Translations under genes and position numbers: made by a program
Assembly: GCA_963691775.1 (NCBI GenBank)
Contig: OY829369.1
Coordinates: 1,364,001 to 1,428,000 of the forward strand
Direction: 5' to 3'
Length of the DNA: 64,000 bases
Source: JAZBPO01 sp963691775
Lineage (GTDB): Bacteria > Pseudomonadota > Gammaproteobacteria > Pseudomonadales > Azotimanducaceae
Part shown: positions 1 to 8,990 of the stretch, in pieces
How positions within the stretch are numbered: position 1 is the stretch's first letter
Layout: each line of letters begins with the position of its first letter
Notes under the pieces: generated by a model
Seen by the model: the letters and a program-made list of their open reading frames with translations, nothing else
What the model was told of the DNA's origin: nothing
The model's database searches: none

Positions 1-53
1 AGCTCTTCGCGGCACCGAAGCGCTCCCTGTACATGGCTGACGAGACCACGTGA
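1..53 (+). CDS. 3' end of an upstream gene, truncated by the window edge
   Basis: A frame open from the window start ends at a TGA at 51-53 and gives a short tail ending SLYMADETT. It lies 67 bp before the Rieske oxygenase start on the same strand. The tail is too short to assign a family; the ending is loosely like SMP-30/lactonase proteins, but that is a guess. Confidence 0.35.
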   Translation, partial: LFAAPKRSLYMADETT

Positions 54-120
54 ACGACGCCCGCGGGGGCCGGGCACTCGTCCCCGTCCCCGCGGCAGAA
101 CCGCTTCCGGAGACCGCTCC

Positions 121-1389
121 ATGAGACACGAGAAGCAAGTCGAAATCCTCACCGAACTCCTGCGCCAGATCGACGCGAAGAAAAACATCGACGCGGGCGT
201 GCAGATGCGCATGGCAACGGACAGCTATCACGACCCGGACATCGCCCGCCGCGAATGGAGCGAGATGTTCCGCGGCCATCCACAATTGATCGGACTGTCC
301 GGAGACCTGCCCGAGCCGGGCAGCTATTTCACCGTGGACGACTTCGGCGTTCCGGTGCTCGCGGTCCGCGGCCGCGATGGCCGCTTTCGCGCCTTCCTGA
401 ATGCCTGTCGCCATCGCGGCGTGCGCGTGGCGGGCGAGGCCCGCGGCAAGGCGAACGCATTCACCTGTCCGTTCCACAGCTGGACCTACTCCAATCACGG
501 CGATCTGGTCGCGATCCCGCAGGAAGATCAGTTCGGCCCGATGGACAAGACCTGCAACAGTCTCGTCGCCCTGCCGGCCGAAGAATGGCACGGGATGCTG
601 TGGATACATCCCCAGCCCGAGGGTGTGCTCGACGTACCCGGGCTACTCGGCGACTTCGCCGACGAGCTCGCCATGACCGACTGGAGCACGCTCGTTTATT
701 CCGGTGAAAGCGTGCTCGACATGAAGCTCAACTGGAAGCTCGCCAACGACACCTTCGGCGAGACCTACCACTTCCAGAAACTGCACAAGAACACGCTCGG
801 CCAGATCTTCTACGGCGACAACCTGTCCTACGAAACGAGTGGGCGAAATCATCGTTTCGTGTTCGCCTCGCGCGCGATCGATCGGATCCGTGAGCAACCG
901 CAAACAGACTGGGACGTCTACGCCGTCGCGAACGTCCTCTACTACCTGTTCCCGAACATCCAGTTCAACGTCTCCAAGCGCAGCGTTTCGATGATCAAGA
1001 TCTATCCGCACCCGGACGAGCCGGGTCGATCGATCACGCGCGTGGGGCACTATTTCTCACCCGAGATGATCGGGCTGCTGTCCGCTCCGGCCGAGGGTCA
1101 GCGCGTCGCGAGTGCGGCGGACGCCTACACCATCGATCTGGAAGAGGAACGGCTGACTTCGCTGGAAGCCATCAAGGAAGTCTTCGTGTCGACCATCGAG
1201 CAGGAGGACTACCTGATGGGCGAATCAACGCAGCGCGCCGTCACTTCCGGCCTGCTGCCGACGGTGACCTTCGGCCGCAACGAGCCCGCGCTCCATCACT
1301 ACCATCGGACCTTTGCGGACGCCCTGCAGATGCCCGGGCCGGAAGTGATCGCGCAAGCAGCCTCCCGCGGCGGAACGCCGGTGCGCTGA
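121..1389 (+). CDS. Rieske non-haem iron aromatic ring-hydroxylating oxygenase, large (alpha) subunit
   Basis: This 422-residue protein should catalyse O2-dependent hydroxylation or demethylation of an aromatic or other ring substrate in the cytoplasm. The N-terminal half has a Rieske [2Fe-2S] site: C96-R-H98, then C116-P-F-H119. The C-terminal half has the mononuclear iron ligands H217 and H222 (in ETYHFQKLH) and a distal Asp, probably D363 in EQEDY. Length is normal for an alpha subunit. A GGAG lies 8 nt before the ATG. No beta subunit, ferredoxin or reductase is adjacent, so electrons must come from elsewhere. The substrate cannot be read from sequence. Confidence 0.9.
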   Translation: MRHEKQVEILTELLRQIDAKKNIDAGVQMRMATDSYHDPDIARREWSEMFRGHPQLIGLSGDLPEPGSYFTVDDFGVPVLAVRGRDGRFRAFLNACRHRGVRVAGEARGKANAFTCPFHSWTYSNHGDLVAIPQEDQFGPMDKTCNSLVALPAEEWHGMLWIHPQPEGVLDVPGLLGDFADELAMTDWSTLVYSGESVLDMKLNWKLANDTFGETYHFQKLHKNTLGQIFYGDNLSYETSGRNHRFVFASRAIDRIREQPQTDWDVYAVANVLYYLFPNIQFNVSKRSVSMIKIYPHPDEPGRSITRVGHYFSPEMIGLLSAPAEGQRVASAADAYTIDLEEERLTSLEAIKEVFVSTIEQEDYLMGESTQRAVTSGLLPTVTFGRNEPALHHYHRTFADALQMPGPEVIAQAASRGGTPVR

Positions 1390-1525
1390 TCCGCGCACCG
1401 TCAACACACGCACCCGCCCGCGGGCCGCTGAAGAGACCTCCTCCACAGCGCATCACCCGCGGCGGACCCCGCCGCGCGGCACGACTCCACGCCCCCTGCG
1501 CGGCGCGTCGCGGAGGCCATCTACC

Positions 1526-1891
1526 ATGACCCACGCCCCTGTCTCTCTCGCCGACCGCTGCGCTGCGCTACGCGCAGAGATTCACCGGCTCGAGGCGCAG
1601 GCCTGGGAGCGCGAAGGCGCCTGCGGCGTTGTCGAGTACGTCGTGGTCCGTGGCGCGCAGCGCTGGGGGGCGCCGCTCTTCGCAGTCAATGTACTGTGCG
1701 CACACGCCTTCGCCTGGGCACCGCCGGGCGCGATGGACTTCGGCAGCACGCTGACAGGATTCATCGGCTTCCATCTCGCCGGGGTCGCGATCGCCTTCGT
1801 GATCTGGCGACGCAATCACCGGCGCTATGGAGCGCCTGTCGGTGCAGAGGACGCTGCCGCACGAGCGGCACCAGGAAGTACAGCAACGTAG
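1526..1891 (+). CDS. Small hypothetical protein with two predicted membrane segments
   Basis: A 121-residue reading frame with a GGAGG about 11 nt before its ATG. The first 45 residues are charged and helical. Two hydrophobic stretches follow, roughly residues 48-66 and 74-94, and then a basic, Ala-rich tail. I recognise no family. Its last 67 bp overlap, tail to tail, the 3' end of the TIR-protein gene on the other strand, so either the overlap is real or this frame ends with chance coding. Probably an inner-membrane protein. Confidence 0.5.
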   Translation: MTHAPVSLADRCAALRAEIHRLEAQAWEREGACGVVEYVVVRGAQRWGAPLFAVNVLCAHAFAWAPPGAMDFGSTLTGFIGFHLAGVAIAFVIWRRNHRRYGAPVGAEDAAARAAPGSTAT

Positions 1892-2769
1892 ATCGCGTTC
1901 TCGGTCACCTGCACGGCGAGACCGTGGCGCCGTGCCAGCAGGTCCAGGGCGTCGGACCAGACCATGCTCTCGAAGCGGGCATCCACACGCTGCGGCAGAG
2001 GCTCGCGCGCGACCAGCCGCAGCTGCACCTGCTCGGCGATGCGCATGAACACTGCGTCGAGGGGAACGCCTGCGAGATTCACGTCGATGCGATGATCGGG
2101 AAAAATGCCGCCTGTGAAGGTGACGCCGGGCGTGAGCGATGTCGTCAACGCCCGCTCGGTCGCCCCCTGGCGTACGCGCTCGAGTGCCAGCGTGTCGGCC
2201 ACGGTGCGGTCGAGGATGGAAAGGGGCTCGATCTTGGGCAGCCAGGCATCGACGACGACGCTCAGCAAGCTGAACACGAACACCGCGGCAATGGCGCCTG
2301 CCGCGATCATGGGGCGCCCCCCTGCCGCGGTGCGCGCCGGCGTCGCCTCCGCGGGCGCGATCCACCCCTTGGTTGCGTCCGTCGCCGCGACCAGCGCGCG
2401 CAGCAGGGCGCGCCTGTAGACCCCGAGGTCATCGCCGCGCTGGACAACGGACGCATCGACGAGCGCGGGCGTCAGCGGTCCGAAGGCGAGCGTGCCGGTG
2501 AGTCGGACAACCACGATCGGCTTGCCCTGTGCGCGCGCATCACGCACTTCCCTGCAAAGATCCTCATTGGCGAGCGCCTTTTCGGACAGATACACAAGCA
2601 CGGCTGCGCAGCGGTACGCCCGCGCGCTTGCAATCGCCGGCGTACCGGCTGCGCCGCGCATGCGGTAGCGAATGCCCTGAGCCTGCAGCCAGCCGCAGTC
2701 ACGACGGACTACGGAGGCGTCCGCAAGGTCGTAACAGAGCCAGAAGCGCGGCGCGCGGCCCTCGGTCAT
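1825..2769 (-). CDS. TIR-domain membrane protein with a C-terminal STN/secretin-N-like domain
   Basis: This 314-residue protein has three parts. Residues 8-127 look like a TIR domain: an RFWLCYDL first strand, then VLVYLSEKALANEDLCREV and GKPIVVVRL; E74 could be the catalytic glutamate of TIR NADases. Residues 153-174 form one membrane helix. Residues 226-296 (IDVNLAGVPLDAV, then WSDALDLLARRHGLAV) match the STN/secretin short domain normally found in the periplasm. Topology would place TIR in the cytoplasm and STN outside. ATG 2769 is preferred over an upstream TTG because of a G-rich ribosome site. It follows the 508-residue membrane protein gene by about 70 bp on the same strand. Enzyme activity is inferred only. 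Confidence 0.7.
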   Translation of the reverse strand: MTEGRAPRFWLCYDLADASVVRRDCGWLQAQGIRYRMRGAAGTPAIASARAYRCAAVLVYLSEKALANEDLCREVRDARAQGKPIVVVRLTGTLAFGPLTPALVDASVVQRGDDLGVYRRALLRALVAATDATKGWIAPAEATPARTAAGGRPMIAAGAIAAVFVFSLLSVVVDAWLPKIEPLSILDRTVADTLALERVRQGATERALTTSLTPGVTFTGGIFPDHRIDVNLAGVPLDAVFMRIAEQVQLRLVAREPLPQRVDARFESMVWSDALDLLARRHGLAVQVTENAIYVAVLPGAARAAASSAPTGAP

Positions 2770-2838
2770 GGCACCCCCGAACAAACGCTCACGGTGCAGG
2801 GAAACACGTCTGTGCGATGCGGTGCACCCCGTAGGGCC

Positions 2839-4365
2839 TCAATGGCCCGGCTGCAGAATCTCGAGGTAGTCCCAGACGGGCGCTTCGGCGCCGAGGCCCC
2901 GAAGGGCACGCTGGGTGTCGTCATCACCCAAGCGCAGGGTGACCCGGGCCCCACGCTTGTGTACCCCATCGATGACGCGCGCGAGCTGCGCCCGGGCGTC
3001 GTCGGAACGCATGGCTCCGCCCACGACCTCGGCGCTGAAGGCGACATGCGTCGCGCGGGTCATGGTGACGATCATCGGAAGCCGGCTGCGGGCCACGGAC
3101 GCCTCGAGCGCAAGCGCCATGCCTTCGGCCACAAGCGCCTGGCCGAAATTGCGCACGGCCGTGACGTCGGCTTCCGCGAGTTCCGCATGCACCAGCGCCT
3201 GCAGCTGCACTGAAAGTGGCGCTGCCGCGCGAACGAGCGGCGCGAGACGGCTCACCTGGGTGGGGTCGCGGACCTCATCGTCGTCCATCGTGAACTGGAC
3301 CACGTCGGCGCGCACCGGCCCCTTGGCAAGCACGCGCGGCAGCACTGCGCAGGCCCTCGGTGCGTCCTGGCCAGGACCGATCAGAAGGCGCGCAACCGCA
3401 GGCAGTGCCTGGTCGCTGCGTTTCAGGGCAGCGATGCGGATTCTGGTTCGCGCCACGCTTCGAGCCGCCGCAGGCGGGGCCGACGCCGCAGCTGCGTCCG
3501 GGCCCGCAGGCGCCGGCCTCCGCTCGCGCTTCGGTGGCGGCTGCGCCGCCTCAGCTTCCGGGGCGCGCTTTGTCTCATCGCCCAATCCCGAGAAGCGTGG
3601 GTCGTCATCCTCGCCGGGATTGACTGCCGCAGTGCTGTCACCCGCGAGGACCAGCATGGGGTCGTCATCGTCGAGCAATTCTGATTCATCGAATGGATCA
3701 TCGAAAAGCATGCCCGAAGGCGCATCGCTGTCATCTCCTGAGGCGATGCGCTCGATGCGCGGCATGTCGACGGCGCGCTTGTGGAGCGTCGAGAAGTCCA
3801 CCTCATCGGTCACGGCGCGCTTCGCCTCGGCTTTCTCTGGCGCGGGCCCGGAGGCCGCCCGCGCGGCGGCTTCCTGCTCAGCGAGGCGCGCAGCGATCGA
3901 ACCGGGTCGGGCGTTGAGCTTCGCCGGCGGTGGCTGCGCCTCCGGGCGCCCCCTTGCACTGGCTCCGAGGCCTGCGGCCGCACCCGGATAGCTCGGAGAT
4001 CCTGCGTATTTCCTGAAGCGGCGCTCGCGTGCCTCCTTCTCCTGACGCGCCGCGCGCTGCCGACCGAGGGCACGCACCATCAACCATATGAACAGCAGCA
4101 AAGCACCCATGACGAGGTGCCGGCGCGCGTCCGGAGGCAGGCGCGTGAGTACCTGGCTCAGATCGCTCGCAACGCTGGAAAAGGTGCCGGACATCCGCGC
4201 GAGATGATCTGACGCGGTCTGCGCACGGAAGTCGAAGGCTGCGCCCGCTTCACCGCGCCATTCGGCCGCTGCACCGGGCGCGGCAGCAGTGAGCGCCGCC
4301 CATGCGACCGCCAGAACGAAGAGCCCCATGAAGCGGCTGGCGGTACCTTCGCGACGAGCGGTCAT
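2839..4365 (-). CDS. Membrane protein with a long acidic/proline-rich linker and a possible degenerate EAL-like C-terminal domain
   Basis: A 508-residue protein of unknown function. Residues 1-34 look like a signal peptide, a short external segment follows, and a membrane helix spans about 84-100. Residues 110-310 are low-complexity (Ala, Pro and Asp-rich runs such as ELLDDDDPML). The last 190 residues form a globular domain whose ending (HKRGARVTLRLGDDDTQRAL, then LRGLG) faintly resembles the end of EAL phosphodiesterases without the EAL and DDFG catalytic motifs. The start at 4365 has a GAGG 7 nt upstream; in-frame ATG 4398 and GTG 4404 are alternatives. It is probably co-transcribed with the TIR-STN gene. 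Confidence 0.6.
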   Translation of the reverse strand: MTARREGTASRFMGLFVLAVAWAALTAAAPGAAAEWRGEAGAAFDFRAQTASDHLARMSGTFSSVASDLSQVLTRLPPDARRHLVMGALLLFIWLMVRALGRQRAARQEKEARERRFRKYAGSPSYPGAAAGLGASARGRPEAQPPPAKLNARPGSIAARLAEQEAAARAASGPAPEKAEAKRAVTDEVDFSTLHKRAVDMPRIERIASGDDSDAPSGMLFDDPFDESELLDDDDPMLVLAGDSTAAVNPGEDDDPRFSGLGDETKRAPEAEAAQPPPKRERRPAPAGPDAAAASAPPAAARSVARTRIRIAALKRSDQALPAVARLLIGPGQDAPRACAVLPRVLAKGPVRADVVQFTMDDDEVRDPTQVSRLAPLVRAAAPLSVQLQALVHAELAEADVTAVRNFGQALVAEGMALALEASVARSRLPMIVTMTRATHVAFSAEVVGGAMRSDDARAQLARVIDGVHKRGARVTLRLGDDDTQRALRGLGAEAPVWDYLEILQPGH

Positions 4366-4534
4366 CGAGCGGCCTCGCAGCCCTGCATGGTTCGACATTA
4401 GCACCGCATTAACGTTGCCGACTGCCTTTCATACCTATGCCCTTACCGTTCGGCAGACAGGGGCGACCGCTGAAGCACACTTCTCCGGGATCCCCCCTGA
4501 ACGCACCCCGCGACGGCACGTCCTGGGGGTCGGA

Positions 4535-5155
4535 TCACTCGACAGCCGAGCCGGCCAGGAGGATGCGTTCGATGCCCTCCGCGAGCAGGGCGTCCGTGAG
4601 CGCCGCGAGCGCCTCGGGCGCTTCGGTGAATCCCCGGCGCACCCAGACCAAGAGGACGCCGTGAACCATGCTCGCAACGACCGTGACCAGATAGTCCCGG
4701 CGCGCGTCGTCGAGCTGCGGAAGGCCATTGACCGCGACGACCCGGTCGAGCAGCCGATCCGCGACGTGGGTGACAGCATCGAGCACAAGGCCGGCGGGGC
4801 AGTGGGCGACGACGGGGCCGAGTACGTCCTGATGCACCGCGTAGGCCTGAAACACCCGCGCCGCTGCCGAATCCGCACCCCGCGGCAGGCGCAGCACTTC
4901 GTCCTCGAGCTCGTCGACAATCCGCTGCGAAAGCTCCGCAACGATCCGGAACACCACGCGCTCCAGGGTGCCGAAGCGGGCGTAGAACGTTTTCCGGGTC
5001 ACACCCGCAGCGCTCGCGATCTCGGACACCGTGAGCGTCTCGAAACTGCGCCCCGCTTTCAGGCGGACGAGCACGGCCTTCCGAATCGCCGCCTCGGAGC
5101 GGGCGATGCGCGGATCGGCCGGCGGTACGGCAGAGCTGGGGACAGTTGGCGCCAT
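4535..5155 (-). CDS. TetR-family transcriptional regulator
   Basis: A 206-residue protein with the TetR N-terminal helix-turn-helix near residues 40-62 (LTVSEIASAAGVTRKTFYARFG) and an all-helical ligand-binding C-terminal half. It is transcribed away from the CYP153-type P450 gene, and the 97-bp gap holds a 9-bp inverted repeat. The natural inference is that it represses the P450 gene and itself until a substrate-like ligand binds. Confidence 0.88.
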   Translation of the reverse strand: MAPTVPSSAVPPADPRIARSEAAIRKAVLVRLKAGRSFETLTVSEIASAAGVTRKTFYARFGTLERVVFRIVAELSQRIVDELEDEVLRLPRGADSAAARVFQAYAVHQDVLGPVVAHCPAGLVLDAVTHVADRLLDRVVAVNGLPQLDDARRDYLVTVVASMVHGVLLVWVRRGFTEAPEALAALTDALLAEGIERILLAGSAVE

Positions 5156-5179
5156 GGCAGGATGGTCAACCGGCGCGCC

Positions 5180-5207
5180 GAGAAAGTAAACGCTTGACTA
5201 CTTTCTC
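5180..5207. promoter_or_regulatory. Inverted repeat, probable TetR operator
   Basis: GAGAAAGTA at 5180-5188 and its exact reverse complement TACTTTCTC at 5199-5207, with a 10-nt spacer. It lies between the divergent TetR and P450 genes, 24 bp from the TetR start. Position and symmetry suggest the operator of the adjacent TetR protein. Confidence 0.6.
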
Positions 5208-5252
5208 TTCCTGACAAGAATGGAGCAACGCATCCGATACAGAAGAGCGCTC

Positions 5253-6500
5253 ATGTCTGCTCACGACCCCCGCACGGCCGCCCTTGCAACGATCGACGTC
5301 AGTCGCCCCGAACTGTTCCGCGACGACACCTGGCAGCCCTGGTTCGCGCGCCTCCGGGAAGAATCCCCCGTTCACTTCCTCGGGGACTCGACCAATGGCG
5401 CCTTCTGGTCCGTGACCAACCACGCCCTGATCAAGGAAGTGGACATGAGTCACGAGGTCTTCTCCTCGGAAACGAAAGGCATCGCGATCGTCGATCCGGT
5501 CCCGGTTGCGGATGGCCAGATTCAGGGCCAGAGCTTCATTACGCTGGATGAGCCCCGGCACGCGCCCCAGCGCCAGGCCGTGGCGCCCTCCGTCGCGCCG
5601 CGCAATCTCGCCGAGCTCGAGCCGCTCATTCGCGAACGCGCGGCAGACATTCTGGACAATCTGCCCGTGGGCGAGACCTTCAACTGGGTGCAGCGGGTGT
5701 CGATCGAACTGACCGCGCGCATGCTCGCGACCCTGTTCGACTTTCCCTACGAGGATCGGCTCAAGCTCATCTACTGGTCGGATCTGACAACGAACGTCCC
5801 CGAGGTGACGGGCGACGACTCGATCGACATGGACCATCGCTATCAGGAGCTCATGCAGGCGGCAGGCGCCTTCTATCAGCTCTGGGCGCGCAAGGCGGAA
5901 GAAGCGCCCCGTTTCGACCTGATCTCCATGCTGATCAACAATCCGGAAACGGCGAAGATGAACGAGGACCCGGAGCTGTTCCTGGGCAACCTCCTCCTGC
6001 TCATCGTCGGCGGCAACGACACGACGCGAAACAGCATCAGCGGCGGCTTGATCGGCCTCAATCAGTTTCCAGAGGAGTACGAGAAGCTCCGCGCCGATCG
6101 CTCACTCATTCCGAACATGGTCTCCGAGATGATCCGCTGGCAAACGCCGGTCATCCACATGCGGCGGACGGCAAACCACGACGTCGAGCTCGGCGGGAAA
6201 TTGATCCGCGAAGGCGACAAGGTCGTCATGTGGTACCTGTCCGGCAATCGCGACGAGAGCGTCTTTCCCGATGCAGACCGCATGATCATCGACCGTCCGA
6301 ACGCGCGGGCCCATGTCGCCTTCGGCTTCGGCGTACACCGCTGCATGGGCAATCGCCTCGCAGAGATGCAGCTCCGCGTCCTCTGGGAAGAAATCATGGA
6401 GCGCTTCCGCCACGTCGAGGTGGTGGGCGACGTCAAACGCCTGCCCAACAACTTCATCCGCGGGATCGCGGACGTGCCCGTGCGCGTTCACCCCTGGTGA
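5253..6500 (+). CDS. Cytochrome P450, CYP153-type terminal alkane/fatty-acid hydroxylase
   Basis: A 415-residue soluble P450. The haem-binding loop FGFGVHRCMGNRLAE places the thiolate ligand at C364. The I-helix oxygen-activation motif GGNDTTR is at 253-259 and the K-helix ExxR is E292-R295. The opening (IDVSRPELFRDDTWQPWF), then VSIELTARMLATLFDFP and MVSEMIRWQTP, closely follow CYP153 alkane hydroxylases as I remember them, which oxidise terminal methyl groups of medium-chain alkanes. ATG 5253 is preferred because AGAAGAG precedes it; ATG 5220 is an in-frame alternative. Ferredoxin and reductase partners are not adjacent. The divergent TetR gene probably controls it. Confidence 0.88.
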   Translation: MSAHDPRTAALATIDVSRPELFRDDTWQPWFARLREESPVHFLGDSTNGAFWSVTNHALIKEVDMSHEVFSSETKGIAIVDPVPVADGQIQGQSFITLDEPRHAPQRQAVAPSVAPRNLAELEPLIRERAADILDNLPVGETFNWVQRVSIELTARMLATLFDFPYEDRLKLIYWSDLTTNVPEVTGDDSIDMDHRYQELMQAAGAFYQLWARKAEEAPRFDLISMLINNPETAKMNEDPELFLGNLLLLIVGGNDTTRNSISGGLIGLNQFPEEYEKLRADRSLIPNMVSEMIRWQTPVIHMRRTANHDVELGGKLIREGDKVVMWYLSGNRDESVFPDADRMIIDRPNARAHVAFGFGVHRCMGNRLAEMQLRVLWEEIMERFRHVEVVGDVKRLPNNFIRGIADVPVRVHPW

Positions 6501-6544
6501 GGGCGACCCCGCAGGGCCCTGCCCTTGCGGGCCCAGCGTGAATG

Positions 6545-6574
6545 AAAAACGGCGGCCCGAGGGCCGCCGTTTTT
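6545..6574. terminator. Bidirectional rho-independent terminator
   Basis: A GC stem (ACGGCGGCCC pairing with GGGCCGCCGT) is flanked by A5 on the left and T5 on the right, so it works on both strands. It sits between the convergent P450 gene and the TonB receptor gene. Confidence 0.85.
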
Positions 6575-6608
6575 CGTCACAGCAGATCGGGGCGGTGCCC
6601 GACCTCGA

Positions 6609-8990
6609 TCACTGCATCTTGGCGCGCAGCGTCAGGCCATAGGTCCGCGGCTGGTTCGGGTAGCCGCTGAAGCTGCCCGGCTGAGCCACCGACGGGAAGG
6701 CCGAGATCAGGAACTCGTCCTCGGTCAGGTTACGACCCCACAGGAAGATCTCGTAGGGACCGCGGCGAACACCAATGGAAGCGTTCAGCAGACCGATCTC
6801 GCGGGTCGACGCGCCCACGTTCGCAAGCGCTGCGGTCGCGATCGGATCGTCGAGGATCTGGGTCTCGTCCTCGTACTGGTAATCCGCGCGGATGTAGCCG
6901 TCGAAGCCGCGGAACGTCCAGTCCCAGTTACCCGAAACGGAGATCGCCATATCCGGGATGCCCGCCACTTCCTCGCCCGAAAGATCGCCGAAGGCAGAGA
7001 GCGGGAAGGAGTCGTACTCGACGTCCAGGAACGTACCCGCGAAGGTGAGGCTCAGGTTCTCCGTCGGATACACCGACGACTCGATCTCGAAGCCGCGCGC
7101 GGTGGTCTTGCCCGCGTTCGACAGCGTGAACGCCGCACCGGTGAAGGCGTTGAACTGGAAGTCATCCAGGGTCTGCTCGAAGAGCGCAACGTTGAAGGTT
7201 GCGTAGTCCAACTGTCCCTTCAGGCCGATCTCGTAGACCTCAGCCTCTTCCGGGCCCGCCTGGCGCGTACCGGTGACGAGATTGTTCGGCAGCGGCGTGC
7301 CGTTCGCCTCCAGCGTGGCGAGCTCGCCGACCGTGGGCCGGGAGTCACGGGACAGGTTCCAGGACGTGGCCTTGAAGCCGGTGGCGTAGCTGACGTACGC
7401 GTTCAGCTCGTTGGTCACGTCGAAGGAGATCCGCGCCGTGTAGTCGACGTTGTCGTCGTTCGAAGAGCCCGCCTCGCCGGCGTTCGGGAATGCGAGGAGC
7501 TGCGGCAGGAACTGCAGGGTCGTGAGCGCATCGAGGCCGAGCGGCGCCAGATCGAGCTGGGAGAACACGTCGGTGTTCACCTGGCTCAGCGTCACGTCCT
7601 TCTCGTCGTTCGTGTAGTTCAGGCCGAGGGTGAGCACCACGCGGTCCGTGAGGTCGTAGTCGACCTGGCCGAACAGCGAGTAGGCTTCATTGTCCTGCGT
7701 CGCGGTTTCAACGACGCCCTGACCCTCTGCGAAGAAGGTGCCGGCCGGCACCATGAGCGCCGCTTCAATGCCGTCGATGGTTCCCGGCGCGCCGGTCAGC
7801 AGATCCGCGTAGGTGCGGAAAGCCGGGCCGAAGAAGATTCCGCTTTGCGTCTCCACTTCCTCGTTGAAGTAGAAGAGTCCACCCAGCCAGTTGAGGCGGC
7901 CATCGCCGTTCGAAGCGATGCGAATTTCCTGCGTGAAGGTCTCGAAGTCCTGACCCGCCACGTCCTGCGGCCCGATCACGTCGGCCGAGGAGAAATCGAC
8001 GTCATCGCCCAGATTGGCCGACTCGAGACTACGGACCGCCGTGATCGACGTGATGTTGAAGCCGTCGAAATCGAGGTCTGCGTGCAGCGAGAAGCCGCCG
8101 TTCTCGATTCTCTGGGTCGGATCGGCGTTCTGGTTGACGTTGTAGGAGAACGGATCCGGATCGAAGGTGTTGCCGAGCAGCGCAAGGGCGCCGGCCGTCG
8201 GCCCCGCAACCAGGTTGGCCACGGAGCAGCAGGCCTCCTCGAGTTCGCTGTAGTCAGCGGACAGGCGGAAGCTCATGGTGTCGGTCGGCTCCCAGAGCAG
8301 CTGGCCCTGAATACCGTAGCGATCACGATCGTTGAGCTTGCTGCTGAGCGTGCCGTTTTCGGTGTAGCCGTCACGCTGGTTCGTGGAGCCGCCGATGCTG
8401 AAGGCGAGCGAATCGTTGATCGGGCCCGTGAGATAGGCCTTCGCGATGCGGCCATCGTAGTTGGTGATGCCGGCCTCGATGTTGCCGTCCCACTCGAACT
8501 CGGGCTTGCGCGTGACGACGCTGATGACGCCGGCGGACGCGTTCTTGCCGAACAGGGTCGACTGCGGACCGCGCAGCACCTCTACGCGCTCGAGGCCCGG
8601 CAAGTCGGCGATCTGCGCAGCCGAGCGGGAGCGGTAGACGCCGTCGATGAAGACGCCGACCGACGGCTCGATGCCGGCATTGTTCGCGCCGTTACCGAAC
8701 CCCCGGATGACGAAGTTGACCTGCGTCGCGCTCTGGAACTGCGGTACGCGCAGCGAGGGCACGACCGACTGGAGGTCGAGAATGTCGAGGATCTGCGCAC
8801 GCTCGATCGTTTCAGCATCGGTCACGGTGACTGCGACCGGGACTTCCTGCAGCGTCTGTTGACGCTTGGTGGCCGTCACGACGACTTCCTCGATCACCGA
8901 GGACGGCTGCGCGAAGGCGGCTGGGTTCGCGCACGAGGCGGCGACAACTGCAGCGATCACGGACCGCTTGAACGGGGGAACTCTGATCAT
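6609..8990 (-). CDS. TonB-dependent outer-membrane receptor
   Basis: A 793-residue receptor. Residues 1-27 are a signal peptide ending in AFA. The TonB-box region EEVVVTATKR follows, then the plug domain (SVVPSLRVPQFQS; VEVLRGPQSTLFGKNASAG, near residue 135) and a long beta-barrel ending in an aromatic-rich strand (RTYGLTLRAKMQ). AGGAG lies 6 nt before the ATG. This plug type is common in receptors for hydrophobic or plant-derived compounds rather than siderophores. Its place next to CYP153 suggests uptake of a hydrophobic carbon source, but the ligand is unknown. Confidence 0.92.
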   Translation of the reverse strand: MIRVPPFKRSVIAAVVAASCANPAAFAQPSSVIEEVVVTATKRQQTLQEVPVAVTVTDAETIERAQILDILDLQSVVPSLRVPQFQSATQVNFVIRGFGNGANNAGIEPSVGVFIDGVYRSRSAAQIADLPGLERVEVLRGPQSTLFGKNASAGVISVVTRKPEFEWDGNIEAGITNYDGRIAKAYLTGPINDSLAFSIGGSTNQRDGYTENGTLSSKLNDRDRYGIQGQLLWEPTDTMSFRLSADYSELEEACCSVANLVAGPTAGALALLGNTFDPDPFSYNVNQNADPTQRIENGGFSLHADLDFDGFNITSITAVRSLESANLGDDVDFSSADVIGPQDVAGQDFETFTQEIRIASNGDGRLNWLGGLFYFNEEVETQSGIFFGPAFRTYADLLTGAPGTIDGIEAALMVPAGTFFAEGQGVVETATQDNEAYSLFGQVDYDLTDRVVLTLGLNYTNDEKDVTLSQVNTDVFSQLDLAPLGLDALTTLQFLPQLLAFPNAGEAGSSNDDNVDYTARISFDVTNELNAYVSYATGFKATSWNLSRDSRPTVGELATLEANGTPLPNNLVTGTRQAGPEEAEVYEIGLKGQLDYATFNVALFEQTLDDFQFNAFTGAAFTLSNAGKTTARGFEIESSVYPTENLSLTFAGTFLDVEYDSFPLSAFGDLSGEEVAGIPDMAISVSGNWDWTFRGFDGYIRADYQYEDETQILDDPIATAALANVGASTREIGLLNASIGVRRGPYEIFLWGRNLTEDEFLISAFPSVAQPGSFSGYPNQPRTYGLTLRAKMQ

